Origin: Bryobacteraceae bacterium
GTDB taxonomy: Bacteria; Acidobacteriota; Terriglobia; Bryobacterales; Bryobacteraceae
Assembly: GCA_019187195.1 (NCBI GenBank)
Contig: JABAQT010000008.1
Span: forward strand, 1-54,261
DNA: 54,261 nt
Direction of reading: 5' to 3'
Shown: one piece after another, positions 26,209 through 37,601 of the stretch
Layout of the letters: every line of letters starts with the position of its first letter
How positions within the stretch are numbered: position 1 is the stretch's first letter
Translations under genes and position numbers: made by a program
The notes under the pieces: model-generated
Databases searched by the model: none
Told to the model about the DNA's origin: nothing
The model's input: only the letters and a program-made list of their open reading frames with translations

Positions 26209-27536
26209 TGTGGCGCATCCTGTTCATTCTGCCCGCGCTGTGCATGGGCGAGGACGGGCTGTCCCTAAAGGAGGCGGCCCGTCTTGCCCAGACACAGCAT
26301 CCTTCCGTAAAAGCGGAGAACGCGCGCGTCGAGGCGGCGGGGATGCGCGTCGAAGCGGCCCGCGGAGGCTATCTGCCGAAAGTGAACTACAGCGAGTCGT
26401 TCCAGCGGAGCAACAACCCGGTATTCGTCTTCAGCGGGCTCCTCATGCAGCGGCGGTTCACGGAAGCCAATTTCAACCTGACCGCTTTGAACAACCCGGA
26501 CTCGATCAACAATTTTCAATCCGTGCTTTCGGCCGACCAGACGGTGTTTGACGGAGGCGAGACGCGGCGCGAGGTGGAATCGGCGCAAATCCGGAAGAAA
26601 CTGACGGCGGAGGAGCAGCGGCTGGTGAGGATGAACCTTGCGGCCGGAGCCGCGCAGGCCTATTTCGCGGTGTTGCTGGCCGAGGAAAGCCTGAAGGTAG
26701 CCGCCGAGGCAGTGGCGTCAGCCGAGGCCGATCTGCGCCGGGCAGAGTCGGTGCGGGCGGCGGGAATGTCCACCGACGCGGATGTGCTCTCGATCAAGGT
26801 GCACCTGGCGGCGATGAAGGAGCAGCGGATTCGCAGGCGGTCCGAACTGGACGTGGCGCGGGCGGCGCTCAACGAAGTGCTGGGAGTTCCTCTCGACACG
26901 CCGCACCGGCTCACCACACCGCTCGCTCCGTTGAAGACGGCCCCCACGGGGCGGGAGAGCTATGAGCAGCAGGCCGCCGCGGAGCGGCCGGACGCGAAGC
27001 AGGCCGATCTGGCGGCCGAGCTGTCTCATACGCAATCGGCGCTGGCGCGGGCGGCGTACCTGCCGCGGGTTTCCATCCGTGGAGTGCTGGAAGCCGACCG
27101 TGGAAGGTTCGCAACGCAAGCCGGCGGCAACTGGTTTGCCGGGGTGACTCTGCGGTGGAACCTGTTCAATGGGTTCGCGGACCGTTCGCGGATTCGGGAA
27201 TCCGGGCAGGCGATTGCGATTTCTCAATCGCGGAAAGAGCAGGTGAGCGCCTCGCTGCGGTTGCAGGTGCGCAAAGCATACGCGGATGTGACAGCGGCGA
27301 CGGAACGCATTCAGGTGGCGGAGGCGGCGGTGGCGCAGGCCGATGAGAGCCTGCGAATTGTCCGCAACCGGTACGAGAGCGGGTTGAGCACGGTTACCGA
27401 CCTGTTGCGGAACCAGGTGGCCAAGCTCGAATCGAGTTTCCGGCGTCTGATGGCGATCCATGACCAGCGTGTAGCCGCGGCGATGCTCGAGTTGGCCGCG
27501 GGCTCCCTGACACCCGATTCGGAGGTCCTTCAATGA
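26205..27536 (+). CDS. TolC-family outer-membrane efflux protein
   Basis: This is the outer-membrane channel of a tripartite pump. The 443-residue product has a signal peptide (MWRILFILPALCMG) and two repeats of the TolC helical fold. LKEAARLAQTQHPSVKAENARVEA opens the first half, and the later GGNWFAGVTLRWNLFNGF segment is the beta-strand of the second. The pattern NRYESGLSTVTDLLRNQV close to the C-terminus is typical. The ATG overlaps the preceding stop, and an ATGA overlap joins it to the adaptor gene, so translation is coupled through the operon. It is the only outer-membrane factor near both RND pumps. Confidence 0.9.
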   Translation: MMWRILFILPALCMGEDGLSLKEAARLAQTQHPSVKAENARVEAAGMRVEAARGGYLPKVNYSESFQRSNNPVFVFSGLLMQRRFTEANFNLTALNNPDSINNFQSVLSADQTVFDGGETRREVESAQIRKKLTAEEQRLVRMNLAAGAAQAYFAVLLAEESLKVAAEAVASAEADLRRAESVRAAGMSTDADVLSIKVHLAAMKEQRIRRRSELDVARAALNEVLGVPLDTPHRLTTPLAPLKTAPTGRESYEQQAAAERPDAKQADLAAELSHTQSALARAAYLPRVSIRGVLEADRGRFATQAGGNWFAGVTLRWNLFNGFADRSRIRESGQAIAISQSRKEQVSASLRLQVRKAYADVTAATERIQVAEAAVAQADESLRIVRNRYESGLSTVTDLLRNQVAKLESSFRRLMAIHDQRVAAAMLELAAGSLTPDSEVLQ

Positions 27537-28671
27537 AATTTCCTGCCATTCTTCTCATCTCCCTGGCGCTTGCCGGATGCGGCGGCCATGAAGAGCCGGC
27601 AAAGAAGCGGCCAACGGCAACGCCGATGGCCGTGACTACCGCGACGGCGGAGGGAAGCGAATGGCCCACTGTGCGCGAAGCGGTGGGCACGGTGCGCGCG
27701 CGCGTCAGCGGCAGCGTTTCGTCGCGCATCATGGCCTACGTCCGGGAGGTGCGCGTCAACCAGGGAGACAGGGTGCGCGCGGGGCAGTTGCTGATCACGC
27801 TCGATGCAAAGGATCTCGACACCTCCGTGCGACGGGCCGAGGAGGCGCGGCGGGAAGCGCGAAGCGCCGAAGCCGAAGTGGAGAGCGCGATCCGGGCGGC
27901 CAAGGCGCAATTCGATCTGGCGGAGGTCACCTTCCAGCGGATGAAGGACCTGTTCGACAAGAAATCCATCTCCCACCAGGAGTTCGACGAGGCGCGCGCG
28001 CGCCTGCAACTGGCGCGGGCAAATCACGATATGGCGGTTTCCAGGCGCAGGCAACTCGAGGCGAAGATCGAGCAGGCCGAGGCGGCGGTAGGCAACGCGT
28101 CGATCATGCGAGGATACGCGGAGATCACCGCGCCTTTCGCGGGCGTGGTCACCGAGAAGCGGGTCGAGCCTGGCAACCTTGCCACGCCGGGCGCTCCGCT
28201 GCTGATCATCGAGCAGACCGGGTCGTACTGGCTGGAGGTCCCGGTGGATGAATCGCTGCTGCCTTCGTTAAGGAACGGGCAGCGCGTGGAGGTGAAACTC
28301 GAGGCGCTCGCGCGCAGCTTCGAAGCGCCGGTCGCGGAGATTGTGCCGTCCGTCGATCCGGCGACGCGCTCGGTGATGGTGAAGCTGGATTTGCCCGGCC
28401 AGACCGGTCTGCGGACAGGGATGTCGGGACGGGCACGATTTCCGGGAGCCGTTTCAAAGGTGCTGGCGCTACCCGCCTCCGCCGTGCGGCAGCAGGGATC
28501 GTTGCAGTTCGTGTTCGTGCCCGATCAGGGCCGCGCGCGGGGGCGGCTGGTCACGACCGGGGAGCATCGCGGCGGGATGGTGCGGATTCTTTCCGGGCTT
28601 TCCGAGGGCGACTCCTACATTCATCCTCTCCCGCCCACGCTGATCGACGGGGCGCCGGTGGAGGTGAGCCG

Positions 28672-28675
<4 letters not shown>
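27533..28675 (+). CDS. RND periplasmic adaptor lipoprotein (HlyD/MFP family)
   Basis: This membrane-fusion subunit of 380 residues begins with a lipoprotein leader ([10 protein letters not shown]). It shows the split lipoyl domain ([41 protein letters not shown]), a long helical hairpin between them (about 90-190, coiled-coil composition), and a beta-barrel with [22 protein letters not shown] features. It is coupled by 4-bp ATGA overlaps to both the TolC-type gene before it and the RND gene after it. It differs clearly from the other adaptor in the window, so the two systems are not recent duplicates. Confidence 0.9.
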
Positions 28676-31833
<3,158 letters not shown>

Positions 31834-31889
31834 ATCCGTGTGTTAGGGTGAGTATTCGCACACTATCGGCTCGAAACAGGGGATACGGC

Positions 31890-32183
31890 ATGGAAGCACT
31901 CGGAATGGTCGAAACAAAAGGTCTGGTGGGGGCAATCGAAGCCGCCGACGCCATGGTGAAAACGGCCAACGTGGTGCTCTCGGGGAAAGAGTTCATTGGA
32001 GCGGGCTACGTGACCGTGACGGTTCGAGGCGATGTGGGAGCGGTGAAAGCCGCCACCGATGCCGGCGCCGCGGCGGCGCGCCGCGTGGGAGAGCTGGTCG
32101 CCGTTCACGTCATCCCCAATCCCCATGAAGAAGTGGAAAAGATTCTGCCGGGCGCCAGAAGAAACGACAAAGCCGCCGGATAA
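31890..32183 (+). CDS. Bacterial microcompartment shell protein (BMC-H hexamer type)
   Basis: This is a single-BMC-domain protein of 97 residues, the size of PduA/EutM/CcmK hexamers that tile protein organelles. [20 protein letters not shown] opens the fold, [20 protein letters not shown] holds the pore-loop region, and [19 protein letters not shown] with [13 protein letters not shown] closes it. It most resembles the PduA/EutM branch. The start at 31890 is set by the conserved MEALG; 14 further codons upstream are open but not conserved. It lies 19 bp before the aldehyde dehydrogenase gene. No pentamer (BMC-P) or trimer (BMC-T) shell gene is in the window, so other shell parts must be elsewhere. 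Confidence 0.95.
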   Translation: MEALGMVETKGLVGAIEAADAMVKTANVVLSGKEFIGAGYVTVTVRGDVGAVKAATDAGAAAARRVGELVAVHVIPNPHEEVEKILPGARRNDKAAG

Positions 32184-32202
32184 CGGCTCGCGGGCTTAAC
32201 GC

Positions 32203-34014
32203 ATGTTGCACGATCCGGACCTGGTATCGGTACAGGAGGTCCGCACGAAGGTCGACCGGGCCTATGCGGCATTCCAGCAGTACCGCAAGTTCACGCAGGA
32301 GCAGGTTGACGCCATAGTGGAATCGATGGCGGCGGCGGCGCGCGCGGAATCGCGGCGCTTGGCCGAGCTGGCCGTCGAGGAGACAGGCTATGGCAACGTC
32401 GAGAGCAAGACCGCCAAGAACCTGCTGTGCGCCGACCTGCTGCCGCGCCGCATTCGCGGCATGAGAACCATCGGGGTCCTGCGCGAGATCAAGGAAGACC
32501 GGATCATTGAAATCGCCGAACCGGTGGGAGTGGTGGCGGCGATCCTGCCCACGACCAATCCCACTTCGACGGCGATTTACAAGTCCATCGTGGCGCTGAA
32601 GGCGGGCAACGCCATTGTGCTCAGCCCGCATCCTCGAGCGAAGGCTTCCACGTGCGCGGCCATCGACGTGCTCCACCGCGCCTCCGTGGCCGGCGGAGCG
32701 CCGCCGGAGCTGATTCAGTGCATCAACAACGCCACCATCGAGGGAACCAACGCGCTGATGCGCCATCCGCGCACCGGCGTCATTCTCTCCACCGGCGGAA
32801 GCGGCATTGTGCGGGCCGCCTATTCAAGCGGCAAGCCCGCGTTCGGCGTGGGGCCGGGCAACGTCCCCGTGTGCGTCGAGGAATCAGCGGACATCGCCGA
32901 ATCCATCCGCAAGATCGTCGAAGGCAAGTCGTTCGACTACGGCACGGTATGTTCGAGCGAGCAGACGGTGGTGGCGGTCAAATCGCTGCGGGAGCGGATC
33001 CTGAGCGAGTTGAAGGCGCGCCGGGCCTATCTTTGCACGGAAGAGCAGGGCCACGCGCTGGCGCGCGTTCTGCTCAACGAAAAACTGGTGGTGAACGCCG
33101 ATTGCGTGGGTCAGTCTCCGCAGCGGATCGCGCAAATGGCGGGGTTCTCCGTTCCCGGGGACTGCGCCATACTCGCCGTCGAAATTCGCGGGGTGGGAAA
33201 ACAGCATCCGCTATCGGCCGAGAAGCTGTCACCTGTTCTGGCGCTGTATTTCGTGGACGATTTCGCGGCGTGCCTGGACGCCTGCGAAGCCATCCTTCGA
33301 TTTGGCGGATTGGGGCACACCTCGGTTATCCATTCGAACGACGACGCGCGGGTGCTCGAATACGGCGTCCGCATGCCGGCCTTCCGGGTGCTGGTGAACA
33401 CGTCCTCGCCGCAAGGCTCCACGGGGATCACAACCAACGTGATGCCGTCGATGACGCTGGGGTGCGGAGCCATCGCGGGCAACATCACTTCCGACAACGT
33501 GGGTCCCCAGCACTTGTTCAATATCAAACGCATAGCCTATGCGGTCCGCACGCCGGAGGAGGCTTTTCCGTCGCAGGCGGGGGGGATGCCGGATCGCGCG
33601 GCGGTGGTGTCGGCGGTGGAGCGCTATCTGGCGCGGAAACTCGGACCGGCTCCGGTTCCGTCCAGCGCTCCGGCAACGGCCGGTTCCGGGCCGCGGCCTG
33701 ATTCGCGGACGATCGCCGCAAGCGTTGTCGACCGTTTCCTGGGAACACGCCGCGAAGCGGAAACTCCAGCGCCCTCCACCTGCTCCTGCGCGCTTCCGAA
33801 ACCCGTGGCGGTGCAGGCCGGGGCGGCGGGTGGCGGCGGCCCCACTCCTCCCGCCGCACCGCCATTGCCGGTTGTTGACTTCGTGTGCGAAAGCGACGTC
33901 CGCGCGGCGATGAAGGAGTCGCGTAAAATCTACACCGGCCCAAAGACCATCGTGACCCCCGCGGCTCGCGAACTGGCGGCCCAATATGACATCCTGGTCC
34001 AGGCGAAGCGCTGA
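32203..34014 (+). CDS. Microcompartment CoA-acylating aldehyde dehydrogenase (PduP/EutE-like) with long C-terminal extension
   Basis: This enzyme converts an aldehyde plus CoA and NAD to acyl-CoA, normally as microcompartment cargo. Residues 1-450 form the catalytic unit: FTQEQVDAIVESMAAAA, PTTNPTSTAIYKSI, TGGSGIVRAAYSSGKPA, the nucleophile Cys250 in YGTVCSSEQ, and GSTGITTNVMPSMTLGCGA. At 603 residues it is ~130 longer than usual. The extension holds two similar short amphipathic helices (about 462-481 and 500-520, both of pattern R-x4-S-x-V-[ED]-R-[YF]-L) joined by Pro/Gly/Ala linkers. It ends in a segment (557-603) with SDVRAAMKESRKI and TIVTPAARELA, like the N-termini of EutQ and EutT as I recall them. 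The helices look like encapsulation peptides. It overlaps the next gene by 1 bp. Confidence 0.9.
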   Translation: MLHDPDLVSVQEVRTKVDRAYAAFQQYRKFTQEQVDAIVESMAAAARAESRRLAELAVEETGYGNVESKTAKNLLCADLLPRRIRGMRTIGVLREIKEDRIIEIAEPVGVVAAILPTTNPTSTAIYKSIVALKAGNAIVLSPHPRAKASTCAAIDVLHRASVAGGAPPELIQCINNATIEGTNALMRHPRTGVILSTGGSGIVRAAYSSGKPAFGVGPGNVPVCVEESADIAESIRKIVEGKSFDYGTVCSSEQTVVAVKSLRERILSELKARRAYLCTEEQGHALARVLLNEKLVVNADCVGQSPQRIAQMAGFSVPGDCAILAVEIRGVGKQHPLSAEKLSPVLALYFVDDFAACLDACEAILRFGGLGHTSVIHSNDDARVLEYGVRMPAFRVLVNTSSPQGSTGITTNVMPSMTLGCGAIAGNITSDNVGPQHLFNIKRIAYAVRTPEEAFPSQAGGMPDRAAVVSAVERYLARKLGPAPVPSSAPATAGSGPRPDSRTIAASVVDRFLGTRREAETPAPSTCSCALPKPVAVQAGAAGGGGPTPPAAPPLPVVDFVCESDVRAAMKESRKIYTGPKTIVTPAARELAAQYDILVQAKR

Positions 34015-34523
34015 TGAAAACGAATCTCGACACTCTCAAGACAGAAATTCCGCAATATCTTCACTCCAAGGGACTCGCAGTCTTTCAAGGCTTTGTGAAC
34101 GAGTTGCACGAACAGAAGCTGGTTTTCTGGGATATTGATCACGAGCCGGATTACCGGATGTTTGTGGAATGCGCGGTGAACGCCGGGGCGCATCTGATTG
34201 TGTTCAACCACCGCCGGTTTCAACGGCGGATGGTGGATGACGCACTGGAAAACCTCGAGGACACGGACCTGCCGAGGGAAGACCAGCGGGCCATGGAGCG
34301 CCGCCTCAAGGAACTGCGGTCCTATGAGGATTTCACCTGCGCCATTGAACTGGCCTTCGAGATCCAAGGCCGGTTCTACGTCTACGACCTGCGGACCGAA
34401 TGGTATGAGGAACTTCTCGACCTGATGGAGCAGATCGATTCGGCCGCCTCCGTCGGAGACCTCGACGATGATGACGACGACGATGAGGATAACGAGGAAG
34501 GCCGTTACTTCTCGCGGAATTAA
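34014..34523 (+). CDS. Conserved hypothetical with acidic C-terminal tail
   Basis: The 169-residue product has an alpha/beta core (residues 1-145: HSKGLAVFQGFVN, KLVFWDIDHEPDY, GAHLIVFNHRRFQRR, FEIQGRFYVYDL) and an almost purely acidic tail (DLDDDDDDDEDNEEG) near 150-165. No family function is known to me. Its start overlaps the aldehyde dehydrogenase stop (TGATG) and its stop overlaps the recJ start (TAATG), so translation of all three is likely coupled. The acidic tail could bind cations or a basic protein partner; that is inference. Confidence 0.8.
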   Translation: MKTNLDTLKTEIPQYLHSKGLAVFQGFVNELHEQKLVFWDIDHEPDYRMFVECAVNAGAHLIVFNHRRFQRRMVDDALENLEDTDLPREDQRAMERRLKELRSYEDFTCAIELAFEIQGRFYVYDLRTEWYEELLDLMEQIDSAASVGDLDDDDDDDEDNEEGRYFSRN

Positions 34524-36277
34524 TGCGTAAACCGGCCCGCTGGTTTGTTCCCGAAGTCGACCAAGAGCAGGTTCGCGGACTGGCGCATGCTTTGGGGATT
34601 CAGGAACCGGCGGCGCGTGTCTTGTCTCGCAGAGGGTTTCACACTCCGGAATCGGCCCGCTGTTTCCTTCGTCCGACGCTCGATGACCTCGAGGATCCAT
34701 TCCGTCTCGCGGGGATGCACGCCGCGGCGCAACGCTTGAGACTCGCTATCGAGCGAGGGGAGACGGTGCTTCTCTACGGCGACTACGACGTCGACGGGAC
34801 ATGCTCGGTGGTGACGCTGACCAAGGCGATTGAACTGGCGGGAGGCAAAGCGCGGTTCCACATTCCCCACCGGCTACGCGAGGGGTATGGAATGAGGCCG
34901 GAGGTTATCGGCCAGGCGGCTCGCGAGGGCGTCTCCCTGGTGATCAGCGTGGATACGGGCATACGGGCATCGGAAGTAGTGCGCCACGCAAGTTCGCTTG
35001 GCCTGGACGTGATCATCACGGATCATCACCTTCCGGAGCAGGAACTGCCCCCGGCGCTGGCCGTTCTCAATCCCAACCGCCCCGACTGCCCTTATCCGGA
35101 CAAGAACCTGTGCGGAGCCGGGGTGACGTTCAAGCTGGTGCAGGCATTGTTGACTTCGCTTGATTGGCCCAAGGCGAGAATCCGGCGGTACGAAGAGTCG
35201 TTTCTGAAGATCGTCGCGCTGGCCACGGTTGCCGACGTCGTGCCGTTGCAGGGAGAGAACCGGATTATCGTGAAGCACGGCCTGGAGGGGTTCCGGAACC
35301 TGCGCAATCCGGGGTTGCGCGCGCTGATGCGTGTCTCGGGCTTTCCCGATGGCGGCGTGCCCTCCGCCGGACAGGTGGCGTTCCGGCTTGCGCCGCGCAT
35401 CAACGCCGCCGGACGCATGGCCCACGCCGAGGAGGTCATCAACCTGTTCCTGACCCCGGATGAGGAACAGGCGCGCGTCATCGCGGAAAAACTGCACGGC
35501 CTCAATGCCGAGCGGCAGCAGACCGAGCAGGAGATCGTGGCGGCCATTTTGGAAGAGTGCGAGAAGGCGCCCGTGACGGATGATCAGGCGGCGCTCGTCT
35601 TCGGCGGCCAGGGCTGGCATCGCGGGGTGTTGGGAATTGTCGCCAGCCGGCTGGTGGAGCGTTTCTGCCGCCCCGTGTTCGTTCTCGGGGAGGAAGAAGG
35701 AGAGGCACAGGGTTCCGGACGAAGCATCCCGCCGTTTCATCTGCTGGACTCGCTCGATGCGATGAAGGATCTGTTCCGGCGGTTCGGGGGGCACAGCATG
35801 GCGGCCGGGCTCGCCATGGACGCAGCGAGGCTGGACGAATTTCGCGAGCGGCTGAACCACTACGCCGCCGCACGGCTTTCACCCGAGGATTTCCGCCCTC
35901 ATCTCGAAGTGGACGCGCCATTGAGTCTTTCCGAAGTAAACGACGAGAGCATCGCTGAAGTTCTGTCGCTCGCCCCCTTTGGCGCGGGAAATCCACAGCC
36001 TACGTTCGTTATCCGGAATCTTGAAATCATTCATTCCGAGGTGTGGAAAGAGAAGCACGTCCGGTTGAAGCTCAAGAGCAACGGCAGGTGGCTGTCCCCG
36101 AAAGCCTGGAATTTCGCCGCGCGAATGGATGAACTCCGTCCGGGCGCGCGGATCGACGCCGTTGTGAGTTTCGAGGAAGACCCGTATTCGGCCGCGCGCG
36201 GTTACGCTCCCTGGAGCGCGCAACTACGGGATGTGCGGGCGGCGGCTGGCGCCGCATCGGGTTCCGTGATAGGCTAG
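34523..36277 (+). CDS. recJ: Single-stranded-DNA-specific exonuclease RecJ
   Basis: This 5'-3' exonuclease acts in recombination and mismatch/base-excision repair. The 584-residue product, close to the usual ~560-580, carries the DHH phosphoesterase motifs: GDYDVDGTCS (from Asp87), VDTGIR, TDHHLPEQ (Asp167-His168-His169), AVADVVPL-type ATVADVVPL, and the DHHA1 motifs INAAGRMAHAEE and GGHSMAAGLA. A C-terminal OB-like region follows. The ATG overlaps the preceding TAA by one base. It appears to be transcribed with the microcompartment dehydrogenase upstream, an unusual partnership. Confidence 0.95.
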   Translation: MRKPARWFVPEVDQEQVRGLAHALGIQEPAARVLSRRGFHTPESARCFLRPTLDDLEDPFRLAGMHAAAQRLRLAIERGETVLLYGDYDVDGTCSVVTLTKAIELAGGKARFHIPHRLREGYGMRPEVIGQAAREGVSLVISVDTGIRASEVVRHASSLGLDVIITDHHLPEQELPPALAVLNPNRPDCPYPDKNLCGAGVTFKLVQALLTSLDWPKARIRRYEESFLKIVALATVADVVPLQGENRIIVKHGLEGFRNLRNPGLRALMRVSGFPDGGVPSAGQVAFRLAPRINAAGRMAHAEEVINLFLTPDEEQARVIAEKLHGLNAERQQTEQEIVAAILEECEKAPVTDDQAALVFGGQGWHRGVLGIVASRLVERFCRPVFVLGEEEGEAQGSGRSIPPFHLLDSLDAMKDLFRRFGGHSMAAGLAMDAARLDEFRERLNHYAAARLSPEDFRPHLEVDAPLSLSEVNDESIAEVLSLAPFGAGNPQPTFVIRNLEIIHSEVWKEKHVRLKLKSNGRWLSPKAWNFAARMDELRPGARIDAVVSFEEDPYSAARGYAPWSAQLRDVRAAAGAASGSVIG

Positions 36278-36300
36278 GCAAAGAAAAAGCGAATCGACCA

Positions 36301-37536
36301 GTGGCCGATCTTGACTCTCAACTCGAACTGCTTCGCCAGCGGATCGCCCGCATCAACGAACGGTATGCTTCGGCTCCGGCGGTTCCCGATGCGCGCCCGC
36401 CTCACCATGTCGAGGAGTGGCTGCCCGGAGAAGAGGTGCACACGGCGGCCGGCCGGCACTATGAAACAACCCGCTTCTGGGATCGCCACAGGCGCCACGG
36501 CTCGATCGGCATCTCGACGCTCGCCGAATTGCCGAATGATCTTCTGGAGGCGGTGTCCGAGGGTACGGTGCCGGCTTCCCCGCCCCACCGGTGGGCCTAC
36601 CTCGACACGGAAACCACGGGCCTCGCCGGTGGCACCGGAACCTACGCATTTCTGATCGGGCTCGGGTATGTGACGGAACGGGGCTTCCAGTTGAAGCAGT
36701 ATTTTCTGCGGGAACCTGGCGAAGAGGCGAGCGCGCTGCTCGCCCTCGAGGAGGACCTGAAAGCCTTCGACGTGCTGGTAACCTACAATGGCAAAGCCTA
36801 TGACCAGCCACTGCTCGAGACTCGTTTTCGTCTTTCGCGGCTGAAACCCCCGTTCACGCGCATGGCGCACATGGACCTGCTGTACGGAGCGCGGCGGTTG
36901 TGGAAGTTGCGTTTCGATTCGTGCCGCCTGATGGAACTCGAAGCCCAGATTCTAGGAGTGGAGCGCGAGGGGGACGTGGCCGGGGAACTGATCCCTTACC
37001 TCTATTTCGAGTACCTGCGAAAGCGCGAAATCGCGCGGCTGGTTCCCATCTTCCATCACAATGCGATCGACATCCTATCCCTTGCCTGCCTGACGGCGAT
37101 TGTTCCCTATGCGTTCCGCGACCCCGCGGAGGCGCGGTTGGCGCACGGCGCGGAGATGGTGGGGGTGGCGCGGTGGATGCGCAAAGCCGAGCGGCACGAA
37201 GAGGCGCTCCGGTGGATGCGGCAGGCTCTGACACGGCGCATTCCCGACACCCTCCTGTTCCGTACGCTGTGGGACATCGCCCAAATGGAACGTAAGCTCG
37301 GGCGGGAGGATGCGGCGCTGGCTGTATATACGGAACTGGCGCGGATGCGGAATCCGCACCGGGTGCAAGCGCTCGAGGAGCTGGCGAAGCACTACGAGCA
37401 CCGCGAGCGGAACTACGCGATGGCGCTCGAATTCGCGCGGGAAGCGCTGGGGTTGTCGAGGACGCCTGAACTCGAGCGCCGTACCGCCCGGTTGGAGCGC
37501 AAGGCGGCCTCGCGCCAGGCTCCGCGGCTGTTGTAG
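36301..37536 (+). CDS. RNase H-like exonuclease-domain protein with C-terminal TPRs (YprB-like)
   Basis: This 411-residue protein starts at a GTG and lies 23 bp after recJ. The centre is an RNase H-like 3'-5' exonuclease fold: LDTETTGLAGGTGTYAFLIG (Asp102, Glu104), LVTYNGKAYDQPLLETRF, and HHNAIDILSLACLTAI with the late aspartate. Together these give the DEDD metal ligands. The C-terminal ~130 residues are TPR-like helices (EALRWMRQAL, DAALAVYTELARM, YAMALEFAREAL). YprB-type proteins are widespread but their substrate is unknown. Position after recJ suggests a nucleic-acid role. Confidence 0.85.
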   Translation: MADLDSQLELLRQRIARINERYASAPAVPDARPPHHVEEWLPGEEVHTAAGRHYETTRFWDRHRRHGSIGISTLAELPNDLLEAVSEGTVPASPPHRWAYLDTETTGLAGGTGTYAFLIGLGYVTERGFQLKQYFLREPGEEASALLALEEDLKAFDVLVTYNGKAYDQPLLETRFRLSRLKPPFTRMAHMDLLYGARRLWKLRFDSCRLMELEAQILGVEREGDVAGELIPYLYFEYLRKREIARLVPIFHHNAIDILSLACLTAIVPYAFRDPAEARLAHGAEMVGVARWMRKAERHEEALRWMRQALTRRIPDTLLFRTLWDIAQMERKLGREDAALAVYTELARMRNPHRVQALEELAKHYEHRERNYAMALEFAREALGLSRTPELERRTARLERKAASRQAPRLL

Positions 37537-37601
37537 CCCTCAGGCCCGCTCGCCGCCCATCGAGGTCCGCTCACCGGAAAATCAGGCCCGGATAGGGTTT
37601 T

